In this document: piece after piece, positions 35,201-46,414 of the stretch | How positions within the stretch are numbered: the first letter of the stretch is position 1 | Layout of the letters: every line of letters begins with the position of its first letter | Assembly (NCBI GenBank): GCA_011032825.1 | Contig: JAADJZ010000016.1 | Location: forward strand, 372,001-436,000 | Reading direction: 5' to 3' | Source: Massariosphaeria phaeospora | Taxonomy: Eukaryota; Ascomycota; Dothideomycetes; Pleosporales | Length of the DNA stretch: 64,000 nucleotides | Program-made: the position numbers and the translations under genes | The notes under the pieces: model-generated | The model's database searches: none | The model's input: the letters and a program-made list of their open reading frames with translations, nothing else | What the model was told of the DNA's origin: nothing

Positions 35201-36336
35201 ATCCGATAACCTTCATCGCGTTTAGCGTATCTTGAAATTCTGCATGATCGTCGATGCCCTCCACGTCATAACACTTTGATCGACTCGTGTAGAGGTAAGA
35301 TTGGGGTTGTTGAACCCCGAATGTTTCTACGCAGGTCAGTAGTGTTTCAAAAGCAATTGCAGAAGCACCCACCTCTGTAGTTCGATGACGCGGCTTTCGC
35401 AAACTGGTAGAAAATGTGAAAATTCCGTTCGTTCGTAATCTGCCCGACGACTCTTGATTTCTCCAGGAGGTAATTGTTGATATTCGCTCCAACTGGTTCT
35501 CCTTGCTCGTTGAAGTGTATTTCCAGGTACTTCCCAAATCGCGAAGAGTTGTTATTCCGTAGTGTCTTTGCGTTTCCAAAAGACTCCAGCAAAGGATTAG
35601 TGGCCAGCACCATGTCTTTGATTTCCTGGATTGAGGAATTGGTTCCCTCAGAAACATTTGCAATATACTGCATGATGCGTTTCGCGGCCTCTGTCTTTCC
35701 CGCGCCGGATTCTCCGGAGATAATCACGCATTGATTCTCCTTGTAAGATTTCATGTTGTAGTACGACGACTCGGCGATCGCGAAGACATGAGGCGGGACC
35801 TATAACTATTAATATGTAGATTGCAAGATAATCCGTGCGCAACCAACCTCTAGCCTGTTCTTGTTCTTGTAACTGTCGAGTACCTGGTCCGTGTATATGC
35901 CCACTACATCAAGTTAATAACAGCAAACGCGACTCGAGGAGGTGGCGCATACGGTCCCGAAAGGGGTTTACAGAGACCAACACATGTCCAATGTATGTCT
36001 GCGAACGGGTCAGCAAAGCTCAGAGAGTCCAAGATGTTGCTGCGGCGTGGCTCCACGTACGTATATCTCCGCATTCTCAAACCTCTTCTTCAGGTTGTCG
36101 TTGATAGCTTCGTTCGAGATTTTGCTGATCAGAGTAAGATCGGAGACACCAACTTCCTTCTTTTTCGTGCTCTCGAAGACAGCCTTCTTCGCGAATTGCG
36201 CCTTCTGTCCCCCACCCGACGGTTGCTTGGAGCCGCCGCCGTCTTTCTTGCGCCCCGCGCGCTTTGATTGCGCCTATATGCATGTTCAATCAGCCCTGTA
36301 AGATGTTCGGCGGCGAGTTCGCGGCGACCGTACCAT
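32282..36336 (-). CDS. Class I myosin (Myo3/Myo5, MyoA type)
   Basis: Actin motor of endocytic patches that also activates Arp2/3. Eight exons: 36336-36334, 36273-36061, 35998-35953, 35903-35848, 35799-35373, 35326-33286, 33236-32695 and 32640-32282, giving 1228 residues. The motor domain (about 45-740) has the P-loop [18 protein letters not shown] and the TEDS-rule serine in [12 protein letters not shown]. Two IQ-like helices, the TH1 membrane-binding domain, a Pro/Gln-rich TH2, an SH3 domain ([16 protein letters not shown] to GWWLASRL) and an acidic C-terminus (ADEDDW) follow. This is the standard fungal order and length. The coding part of exon 1 is only the ATG, followed at once by a 60-nt intron; this start is the weakest point of the model. 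The intron inside the SH3 domain is 54 nt, in frame and without stops. Confidence 0.93.
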
Positions 36337-36947
36337 GGTGTCTGCCTGATTGCGCGCCCAGGTTGCAGCGAGCTGGCGGCGGTAGACAGCGAAGTAGTGT
36401 GAGTTTCGGTACGAATTCGGGGTATATAAATGTCGAAAGAGAACTGTTGGGTCAGCAGAGAGCGATCCGAAGAGCAAAGGCTGCTTTGAGGGCGTGCAGC
36501 GTACAGTATTGAGTGGGTGACGACGCTGTCCGACGAGGCCTCACCTACGCAGAGAGATAGCGACGATGTCACGGCTGCGGCCGCCGTCGGGACCGTCAGC
36601 CACTGCCACTAAATAAGCACCGCCACGCGAACGCGCAATCCCCCTGGATTGATTATTCACCTTCAACCTAAATGCACCGCTCCATCAGTCACCATGATGA
36701 TCGCCGTACGCACTCGGCCATTCATCACGCGGGTTTCAGCCTGGCGTTTATGGTGTAGTACTCTCATCATTTATTCATTCACCGAATGCTTCCAACGCTG
36801 CCCGTTGATGTGAAGCGGCCTATGGAAATACCCAGGTCATAAACGAGTGCTCGAAGACAGACGCCGTGTTAATGCAAGTCAATGCCAGGTAGAAATACCC
36901 TCATGCCATGAACGCCCTCGCTAGCCACCCAAGTCGAAGATGTTAGA
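36337..36947. other. Intergenic between myosin I and Polo-like kinase genes
   Basis: About 600 bases: myosin promoter and leader, and the 3' region of the kinase. No gene is seen. Confidence 0.5.
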
Positions 36948-39693
36948 TCAGACATCGCCTCCAAAACGTCCTACACTCGCCCAGTCGAGCCTCTTCTGTT
37001 CGTCAACCTGCGGACCGGTCCACGCGAATGTTTTCGGTTGTTGAAGGCATCCAAGGCCGCCGCCCTGCACCCATCCGTCCACTACGGATTCCACAAACTC
37101 AAGTTTCTCGCGCAATGTGTTGGCTTCCGTGAGGTCCTTGTAGGAGTCTGCCTTGTCTGCCGAACCGTATAGCAGCTGCTGTAGCGAACCTTGCAAGTTC
37201 TCTCTCTCACGTACATGTCTCCAGGGAATATCACCGGTTTCTTTTAGACTGACTGCTCCAGTGACTGGCAAGCACATGAAATTGCAGTATCCAGCGTCCG
37301 AGGAGAGAATCAGCTTAGTGTGGTCTGGGAAATTGAACTACCAAGTCAAGAGTCAGCAGTGTACCAAATCTATGATGGAGGAGCATTACCTGAAAAGAGC
37401 CGTCGTCGAAACCCCATACGCCAACATTGCCCAGCCGCTGATAGAATTTCACGAAGTTGATTTGGCTGGATTCTTTCGGTGTAGGCAAGTCTTCCCCACC
37501 TAATTGTCCCAACATGTACTTGCCGAATTTCTGCCACAGTAGGCGGAGTTCGGACATGCGATGTTGGTCCACCGCTTCGACGCGAGAGATTCCTTTCGAT
37601 TTCCTTGGCACAGCAAACAAGTCGAGTGGAATGGCCTGAGCATATTGCTCGTCTTTCGCCAGCCTCCTTACATGGGCAAAACCATCAGCACAACGCATGA
37701 CGGTGACTGGATCATGGTTTGTAGCGGTCATGATGCAACCAACGCTAGCATCTGAGAGAACGTAGCCAACGCCGAATCTTCGAGAATAGTCCACCCACTT
37801 TGAGACGAACGGAAGATTAGATGGCTTGGCCCGCCTAGAGTTTGAGGGTTTCCTATCGAGTGCACGAGTCACGTTGTCCCGGAAAGTGTAAAGGCGTGCC
37901 AGCACCGCTACTGGATCAGTCCCAGGTATTTCTGGGCTTATTGCTCTGTATCGAGGAGCACTTTTCGTTGTCGGCGGCGGCTGTGTTGCAGGGGCATTTG
38001 ATCTCTCACCGACCCGAGAACTGGACTTTACGACCCTTAATGGCTGAACCTCTGGTGTATTTTCTTTTTCTTTGACGATATCTTTTGCCGACTTAGTGCG
38101 CGGAACGGTCGCGCGGGTATCTTTGGGTACTCGTAACGGCACTGTCGCAGCTGTTGCCGCGGTGATGCGGCCTGGGTTAGAAATCTTTCGCACGGTTCTC
38201 ATCCGTGCAGGCTGTTTGTCGATAACTCCTCGAACTCTCTCCGTCTCTTGTTCTGGTTCTTTGTTCTCTTTCAACGGTGGTAACATCTCCTCTGCTCTGG
38301 TGTTGGGAATTGCTCGTCCCTTAGGCCTATCGTTCCCTGTAGTTTCGGCCAGAGCTTGGCTTTCCGATGATGAATCTTTTTCCTCGTATATGTCGCTCAG
38401 TCCTGCCGTGGCCTGGAATGGCCAGTGAACTCGTTCCGGAAATGGCAGGTATACTATGTCTTTGGCAAAAGGGATTACAGGCTGTTTCCCAGATTCGATT
38501 TCCTTTTGGCAATCCCGTGCAACAGTCTTGTTCCTCCTACTGCCATACGCTCCGAAGGTTTTCCCTGGGTCATACTCGCCAACCGCTGACGTCTTGCACA
38601 GTTTGTACCACTCTTCCGTATATCCCCGTCGAATTGTCGAGGCAGTGGGCGGTCGGATCTTCGGCCACTTAGGTACACGAGAGGTACACGAGCTGTCCAG
38701 ATCTAATGGGATGTGTCCCAATCGAAAGAATGGGTGGGCAACGATCTGATCTGGGGTGGGCCGGTCATCTTCATGCACAAGCAGAAGCGATACAATGTCG
38801 CGCAAGTCGTCCGTTATGTCGTTATTGAATTTCGCGAGATCTGGCCAGGAGTATTCTCGCGCCTTCAGCTTTCGGTATATATCTTCCCGCTTTGGAGCAT
38901 GGAAGGGTGCTCTGCCCACGGCGAGCGTATACCTAGACACGTAAGTGATGGTTTACATTAGCCGAAATCGAAGCACCCTCACATCATGATCCCGATCGCC
39001 CACAGGTCAACCTTCTCATCGTGACCTTTTCCCGTTTTTTCCAACACTTCCGGGGCCAGATAGTTTGGCGTGCCGCACATGGTAGTTCGGCGAATAGCCC
39101 CATAGTCGTTTTGCGATACAAGCAACGCTGCCAGTCCGAAGTCTCCCACTTTGACGTTCATTCCCTCGTCTAGGAAGAGGTTCCCGGTCTTCAGGTCTCG
39201 GTGCACTATGTTACGCTGGTGTAAATACTTAATGGCGCCACATGTTTGGATCATGAAGCGGCGAATCTCGGGCATGGTGAAATATTTTCGTTTCTTGATC
39301 GCGTCGGCAAGCGAGCCGTTTTCGCACAGCTCTAGGACAACATAGGTGCTCAATCCAAAAGAGAATGCGCGGTAAAACTCGACGATGTTAGGGTGGGCCA
39401 GTTTCGAATGTATCTGCAGTTCCGTCACAAACTGCGGCGCGTCAGCACAGCTAGAGCGGACGTGTACGGCGGCCAGTATGCACCTTTTGTGCCAGCTTGG
39501 GTGGCTCCATCTTGGACTTGACAATCTTCAAGGCGACTATGTTGCGGTCCAGGTGCTCGTGCGCCAGCAGCTTCGCCCGATGGCAGATGGCGAAGCCGCC
39601 CTTACCCAGCTGCGGACCGGTTTCATACTGCAATCCCTCTGGATCACACACCACGTCGGGCGGTGGTTCGGCGTGTATGGAGGGGCCAGACAT
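36948..39693 (-). CDS. Polo-like serine/threonine kinase (Cdc5/Plo1/PlkA type)
   Basis: Mitotic kinase acting at spindle poles and in cytokinesis. Four exons, 39693-39484, 39431-38983, 38932-37390 and 37337-36948, give 863 residues. The kinase domain (about 28-290) has the glycine loop GKGGFAICHRAKL, the ATP lysine in VALKIVKS, the catalytic loop HRDLKTGNLFLD, DFGLAA, and an activation segment with a phosphorylatable Thr (RRTTMCGTPNYLAPEV). A long basic, Ser/Thr-rich linker (about 300-580) leads to two polo boxes: PB1 near 596-670 (VDYSRRFGVGYVLSDASVG) and PB2 near 700-800 (VKFYQRLGNVGVWGFDDGSF, continued in the last exon by FNFPDHTKLILSSDAGY). The linker is longer than in yeast Cdc5. All intron phases agree. 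Confidence 0.94.
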
Positions 39694-40244
39694 TGGGCGG
39701 TGGTGGAGTTGTCGAAATGGCTGAGAGGCAGCGGTGTTGCAGGTCGAGTCGGCCGCCGGGCGAAAACAAACAGCGGGCGCTGTTGGCAGGGGGACTTCGC
39801 GCTAGGGCCGTGCACGGCTCACGGGTGCGGCATCACACCTCGAGACCACAACCATAGCCGGCGTGCAGCCGCTGCATGCGACGGAAAACAATGGAGTTGT
39901 ACTGGCAGCAGCGTGTCGCATTCTGTTCGTCGAACTTCTTGCAAAGCCCTCAAACTGTGGTCTGGTTGCAGGCGGCTAGACCAGACGAGACGAGACGATC
40001 ACGTCCCAGCTCGGGCCCGCTTCCTCTCCCGAAGGCAGCTCAACCTTGGGACGACTTACCGGGCGCAAACCTCGTCCGCTACATGCAAATGCCCTGCACG
40101 CACAGCCAGCTTCCGCGCTCGCCCGTACCGTGAACGTGATTTGTCAAGTCCATCGCAATTGCAATGAACGGCATAGCATAGCTCGCCCGTTGATTATTGC
40201 TCCGTCACCCGCTCCGGACGGGCATCCTCGTCTCTAAGCTCAAC
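39694..40244. other. Divergent promoter region, Polo-like kinase / OPA3-family gene
   Basis: About 550 bases between two divergent starts. ORFs here continue from shadow frames of the kinase. No gene is called. Confidence 0.5.
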
Positions 40245-41037
40245 ATGTCGCTCACGTTAAAGGTCACGTCTCTCTTCGTGAGGACGTTGGCCAAACCGAT
40301 GGCTGTAAGTGGCTCAAGATTTACCATCGCGGACCCAAGGCTAACGCTGCTCCGCGCAGAATGCCATCAAACGCAACGCGCACGAACACGAACGATTCCG
40401 CAAAATATGCGTTCGCTTCGCACAAGGCCTCCATCGAATAGACATGCGCATGCGACTCGGACTACTCCAAGATCCCGCCGTCATCGATCGTCAAATAGCG
40501 AAGGAGGTAGCGGCCGCTGAAGCTGCGCGGAAAAAGGACCAAACACCTACGGTGAAAACAGAGGCGGAGACGAAAGCCGAGGCGGCCATGTCGGAGAAAG
40601 AGAAGGAAGCCATCAGGAAGAAAAAGGAAGCGGCTCGCAAACCGCGCATACGGCCGCTGTCGGAAGCCAAGGCCATCGAGACAGGCGCAAACTTCGTCTC
40701 CGAAACATTCATATTCACTGTCGGCATAGGCGTCATTCTGGTCGAGCAGTGGCGGCAAAGGAGGAAAGCAGCGAATGCTCGCGACGATATTCGAGAAGAT
40801 TTGGAAGAGCTACAATCTGAGCTTAAGTCGGTGAAAAGTGAGCTGGAGGAGATGAAGGTCCGGCATCCGGAGCCGAGTCCTGAGAAGTTGAAGAAAGATG
40901 CATCTCAGTCAGATATTCAATCAGCGTCTGAATACAGTAAAGCTGCAGGGAAGCTGCAGGGAAGTAAGATTCCGCCGGCATTGCAGCCTCCATCACCAAA
41001 CGAGCAACAGATTACACCTATGACACCTAAGGGATGA
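40245..41037 (+). CDS. OPA3-family mitochondrial protein
   Basis: Two exons, 40245-40304 and 40360-41037, give 245 residues. The N-terminus (LKVTSLFVRTLAKPMANAIK, formed across the intron) and the following KICVRFAQGLHRIDMRMRLGL are the hallmark of the OPA3 family. A hydrophobic segment, FIFTVGIGVILVEQW (near residue 150), is followed by a coiled-coil-like stretch (DLEELQSELKSVKSELEEMK). The C-terminus is Ser/Pro-rich. Human OPA3 acts in mitochondrial membrane organisation and lipid metabolism; mitochondrial location here is inferred from the family. Start context is CAACATGTC. The intron is 55 nt with the branch site CTAAC. Confidence 0.9.
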
Positions 41038-41556
41038 GGTACAGACGGCGAACACCCGTACGTGGCTGCCAATGCTTCACCTAAGGATGCATTGTTCTTG
41101 TTCCTTGCTTTAATATCCAACCTTCCTGCTCTCGCTGGTTTGGGTATATGTTCTTTCTCCTCTCTTGATACCCATATCAGCCTCGCTTGACGGCGCGTGT
41201 TGCTCTCCACTTAGAACAGCTTGAGTTATTTGTAGATCTATAAACAACCCGCGGTGTATGATACGGCGGATGATACGGCGGACCATACGGCCGATGTTCG
41301 TTAGCATGTAGCATTAACTGCAGATATACTAGTGAAAAGCGATACGGCCTGAATTTGTTGAGGTGAATAGGCTTTTAGGGCTAATTACCCTTCCTTCCTG
41401 GTGTCACTTCCGCCGTGGTGGTTGTCCCTTCCTGTTCTGTCGAGCGACCTTCTTTGCTATGCACAACATTCGCCTCTCATCATCTCTAATCACCATCTAC
41501 ACCTCTTCGGGATCCCCAAGGTTATTTGTCCAACAACAATCGACGCAATCGCAACA
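41038..41556. other. Intergenic between OPA3-family gene and small hypothetical gene
   Basis: About 520 bases. A tandem duplication of GATACGGCGGA occurs near 41260-41285. No gene is seen. Confidence 0.5.
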
Positions 41557-42300
41557 ATGCCCGCAGTCAGCATCTACCCACGCCTTCCGCCTGGTGTCGA
41601 CGCATCACATCAGAACGGGCGCTCTAATGTCTCCTCTTGCGACGGCTGGGTGAGTCCCATGCGCACACACGTGCCGATTGCACCAACTGTCCACGAGCAT
41701 ATCTACGCATATTTTCTGTTGGACTTGGGCTAACAGTCTTCTAACGAGCAGTTTCGTCACGAAGATCTTCGTAATAGAGCCTCATCTCAAGTCCAGGATC
41801 CAACACCATCTACTCCGCGAACCCGCTCTAGTGGAATCAGTTACGCGCACTCTGACGAGCGTGTTCCTGTCCACTCAAGCCGAGCACAAATTCTCGAGAC
41901 CGAACAAGAAGTCCCAGGTAAGAATCTAGTACAGCTCGATGGCCCTCATGAATTCCCGCCCCGACCACCGCCTGCGATGCCGAGGAACCCGCCCAGCGGT
42001 CGTGGATACAACTCGAACACCGTTCCATCGGCTGCCGCAGGAACCGCTAGTTCGCGAGGCGGTGTTCCCTCAATTTCGGCTGCTGACCTCCTTCGATACT
42101 GCACTACCTCGCTTCCGCTCAGTCAGGAACAAGTCGTGACATTGAGCGACATCGCGGGTAACCTCCGGGAGCTTACGTACCTTGCTTTGCGCGCGAAGGT
42201 TGATGATGGGGCAAGGGAGAATCTGGTGAGCGCAGTGGGTGATGAGGCTGCCATTGGTGTCATCGAGTTCTTCAGTGATGAGTGGGTCGTTGATACGTAG
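41557..42300 (+). CDS. Hypothetical protein, unrecognised
   Basis: Two exons, 41557-41649 and 41752-42300, give 213 residues. The intron has a GTGAGT donor and a CTAACGAGCAG acceptor, and the phases agree, which supports a real gene. The first 120 residues are hydrophilic and Pro/Ser/Arg-rich (RLPPGVDASHQNG, PPRPPPAMPRNPP). The last 75 form a compact-looking, probably helical region (ISAADLLRYCTTSLPLSQEQ to GVIEFFSDEWVVDT) that looks like the conserved core. There is no signal peptide or membrane segment. A 17-nt GT...AG string at 41920-41936 is too short to be an intron and is read through. I cannot assign a function. Confidence 0.65.
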
Positions 42301-44654
42301 GTGTCATGCGATTGCATGGCATATCTGGAAAGGTGAAGGTAGCTCTCTATCTGTCTAGACATGATAAGATACTACAATTTTCGTATACTAAACTCATAGG
42401 CAACATATCTTTTTTGAGGTGGGGAGTAACATGCTGACTCTTCAGTTATATATGCATGGTACTAATAAAAGGTTACGCGTTGCCCGGTTATCGACCACTT
42501 ATAGTCAACGCCCTTGATTTTAGTCAGGGCTAGTCCGCCAACCCCAGCAGACCTAGCTCTTGATCTTTCGTACTTAACTTATATCATTCTATGGTTTTTT
42601 GGGGTTTAGCTAGTACACAAAGATGAGATCAAAGCCCCTCGTATCTCAGAACACAAATCTCGTACTTATATATTCTCTTCTTTATTCTTCCTTCCCGTAA
42701 CCCTTATCACTCAGGCCAAACGCCAAATTACGCATTAAAAAATCCACGAGGCTTTCTACTGATGGCGGCGAACGTCGAGCTTGGAATGGCAGATCGGGCG
42801 TGGCATGAGTCGAGGGTAATGGGAAACCAAAAGAAAAGACATGACTGGATGTTCCAAAATACTGGCAATTAAAGCTTGTAACGGTTTGGGCTTGCCCAGA
42901 CCTACTCTAGTACGAGTTGGGATAGCTCATGTACGGCCATCTATATATGTAGCTCACCCCACCTTAGGCAGTCAATTCAGCGCAGTTCCTCCTCTCTCTC
43001 ATCCTCTAGTTGCACCGTTACAAAGCTAAACGCCGCAGCTATGCGTGCCATGTGCCGGGGTTTCATGCGCACATGGACATGCCCTCTTCGATTATGCCCC
43101 CATCAACCGAAATTCGACCATGGAAGAAGTTGGATATCCTCGTATCTCGGGATAAATGTGCACTGGAAGGCCATGAAAGCAAACACTTCTACTCACATAG
43201 CACACATTGGATTCCGAGCACCTTGGTCTCAACAAAACATCCTACATTCACATTCATGGTTCCAGCGGAACTTGTGCAAAAGAACACCTGCAACGAGAAG
43301 CACGGTTTGTTCTCCCTCACGGAATCCGAAACTCGCAAAACCCGCTGTAACTGTTCGCTGTTGGTGAAAGCGCAGTCTGGAAAACCGTGAAAATCCATCA
43401 GACCACCAGCATATGGTGCGGGATAGCACGTCTTGAGAGTGACATATATGCGAGCGAGCTCGTACGTCAACTACTTTATAAGAACTACAGTCTTGAACAT
43501 GTCATGTAGAAAGCTGTTTACACTAAATCATTATCTTGTTGGCACTATTAAAAAAGGCGAAGAATACCTCGAAATTGATAACAGCGACTGCCGATGCGTC
43601 TGTTTGAGAATTTCGGAGAGAAGAAAAAGTAAGACGATTGCTCAATGTCGAAAAGCACGCTCTACACAGTCCATCTAGTTTCTCCACGACGACATCGACT
43701 GGAAATCTATTTGAAATCGTCAGCAAGGGTTTCGATGTTTCGACTATTCTGCACTTTTCTTCAATACATAATATATTGGAGCTAGTGCCTTGTCCTATAC
43801 ATGGACTTTTGCAATCGAATGCAGAAATCTACTCTCCAAGGTGGAGAAGAAAAACTTGACATGACCTCTGAATGTGTCTGGCGGTTCCTCTTAAAAGCTA
43901 CTACCGAACATAACATGTTTCGGAGCCTGCCTTGGAAAACTAAAAGGCCGAGCCGCCAGGGCCATGAGATGGGCTCTTCTCGCCAGTTTTTTCGTTCAAA
44001 CAGGGTACTCAAAAGATCTATGGCAGAAGGAACAGGTAGGACAATGGAATACACTCGACCAAAACAGCACTACCCAAAGTAGAATGTTGAGAGGGCCTGT
44101 TAGAGAGACATTGCTGAGCAGTACAAACAAGACATAAGTTATATATTAGAAAACCCCTCGTACCATCACTTTGCAAAAAGTTCCTACTAGGACAACTCGT
44201 GGCAGAAAGAGAGAGAATGAGGACCGCTGCATGTTCCTCGGCTAGTCTGTCTTAAAATGTTTCATTGGAGATAGCGCTATTGAACCTGATAATTGTAGGA
44301 ATTTGCTGTAGATTAAAAGGGAGGATCGATGCTCTGATGAGTACGATGCGGTGCTGGGAATAAAAAGGTACTGAAGTAACTCGGTATGTGGACTCAAGTC
44401 ATTTGTAGCGCAGATTAATTGGAATTGCAATCTCGAAGATCTGGAGTCTGAAGATTCAGAACGGGGTATAAACACTAGAAGGAAAAGGGAAACATGAGAC
44501 TCGTTCCGGGTCATAAACATAAACCGCCTACCAACGCCGCCGGTGAAGCATTCTAGGGAGCTAAGCTGGTATAGAGCAAACCGTAGTGCAATATCGCAGA
44601 GTCGAACGCCATCCTCCAGATAATTCAAACACCCATCACCGATATATGCATTCT
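42301..44654. other. Gene-poor stretch, about 2.35 kb
   Basis: Poorer in G+C than the coding regions to the left, with several short ORFs on both strands (for example 43010-43390 plus, 43523-43726 minus). None shows a domain or a convincing splice structure. No gene is called. Confidence 0.5.
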
Positions 44655-45606
44655 CTAACCGTGTTTGTCCATGTTGTTTGCGTGCTTGTTGCGTCGTGGT
44701 ATGCACATGTCGATGCACCAAATCACAACCGCCACAAACATCACCGCAGTCGCCGCCCACGTAAGCGCAAGAAACTTGTTGCCTCGGTCCGCCTCGATGC
44801 CAATTTGCCCGCCGTACTGGTTGATGACTTCGGTGCCTTTAACAAGCACGGCTGTAACGAGCCCGCTAGCAAGCCCGCTAGCTAGGAAGGCGAGGATGGC
44901 GAGCAGGAGGTTGCAGCAAGGGAGCATGCGGCCGTTTGCGAAGAGTCCAAAGATCGCGAGGATGAGGGACAGGCCGATGAGTCCGATGGCGATGCAGTAC
45001 AGCGCGAACGTGACGATGGAGATGATGCGCAGCGCGTCAATCCCACGCTGGATGTCCTGCGGCCATTCCAGATCCCGTAATGTGATACCCAATCCCGACT
45101 TGTTCAACGCTTGCTCGATTATTTCGTTCGGATCAAAAGCGAATGCGGCGGTTCGGTTCGAGCAGCCCGTTATGTTCTTGCTGATATCGGAGGCTGAGAC
45201 CGTGGCGTTGGCGACTTCGATCGGCGTGTATTGTCCATAGCAGTAGTCGAGAATGTGGGCAGAGTAGAAGTCTTCGACGCCAAGGCGTTCTGCGATGTCG
45301 CCGATTGCGTCGCTGACGGTGTCGGTGAACTCGTCTGGGAGGCCGGTGAGCAGTTCGGAGCCGGGGAGGTCGAAGGGCAGCTTGCCCCCGTTGTCGAGGA
45401 GGTTTTGGCCGATGCGGGACGTGTTCAGCTGTAGCTAGGTTAGCTTCTTCTTCATAATGAGGTGTAGGGAGGAATCGATTATTACTTACAGTCAGAAGGT
45501 GGTAATCCTCCATGAGATTCCCCTTGGACCCGGCAAACAGACACAAGAACGACAGTATCAGCGCCGCGAGGCAGCATAATATCGGAACGATTGCTAGGAG
45601 ACGCAT
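44655..45606 (-). CDS. SUR7/PalI family plasma-membrane protein
   Basis: Two exons, 45606-45490 and 45434-44655, give 298 residues. The first 25 residues form a hydrophobic signal-anchor (LLAIVPILCCLAALILSFLC). A large extracellular loop of about 150 residues contains the family-type cysteine motif LDYCYGQYTP and a second cysteine in NITGCSNRT. Three more membrane segments follow (IISIVTFALYCIAIGLIGLS, CCNLLLAILAFLASGLASGL, WAATAVMFVAVVIWCIDMC), and the tail is basic. Four membrane spans with an extracellular Cys loop match SUR7/PalI proteins of eisosomes and the pH-sensing Rim/Pal pathway. Which branch it belongs to is not clear. N-glycosylation sites (NAT, NIT, NRT) lie in the loop. Confidence 0.85.
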
Positions 45607-46414
45607 CGTAACGGCTGTGCTCGAAGCTATATGTCTACGGTAGATAGTAGTGCGATCTGTAGATGTATATGTGTGGGTTCATCAGACAAAGAAAGAGAAG
45701 ACAGGACAAACAAAGATAGCAGTGACGAGGGATCCGCCCTCATTTCCACGTACGCCTCGCATTGTATAAGGCCGCAAGTCCAGCGCGGAATGTTTCCCAA
45801 CACAGGAGTCACCGTGGTCCGTTCACGTCACTCAAGGGACTCTAGCCAAGGTGGCGGGCAAACCAGCGTCACCAATGACAAACTTGCCTTCACAGCCTCA
45901 GCCTTGCCAGATCGACGGCTTAGTGAAAGCTAAAAACAGTCGCCGGTTGACGTGGCTACGATAGCCATTCGATCCAGATTCCAACCTGAGGAGGCGCAAA
46001 CGTCGAACGTCATCGGTGGCGCAGGGGGCTGGTGCGGCCCGGCAATATGCGCCCTGGCCCCGCTTGGTGGCTGGGTGTTCGGTACAGACACCACAGGGCT
46101 TGGAGCGTGGAACTTCCAACGTAATGACATTCTGGCGGCTGGAATTTGAAGAAAGGGGTGTCAGTGTATGAGGCGGTGTGCGGAGATAAGTATTGAAATC
46201 GCAAGGCGGCCGGGTTTTACAGACAGCTGAGGCTGTATTGAGCAGTGCGGAAACTGACAAAAGTTATAAGCAGTACCGTAAGGGCGAACAAACTACCTAG
46301 ACCTTGTTAAAAGACTTCACAGCAACATCATAAGTCAAGGTTTGCAGTACCCCTTTTGTACGAAATCCAACAAAATGACTTGAATATTACGCGAGTAAGA
46401 CTATATATACTGCC
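45607..46414. other. Intergenic, upstream of SUR7/PalI-like gene
   Basis: About 800 bases: the promoter of the membrane-protein gene and the 3' region of the metallopeptidase gene. The ORF at 45898-46260 (minus) has no recognisable features. Confidence 0.5.

Noticed and set aside
41920..41936. GTAAG...TACAG string in the small hypothetical gene, as a possible intron
   Set aside because: Only 17 nt, below any plausible spliceosomal intron, and the frame reads through it.
43010..43726. Short ORFs in the 42.3-44.6 kb gap (including a Cys-containing minus-strand frame at 43523-43726)
   Set aside because: Too short, without splice partners or recognisable motif. The Cys residues alone are not evidence for a zinc protein.
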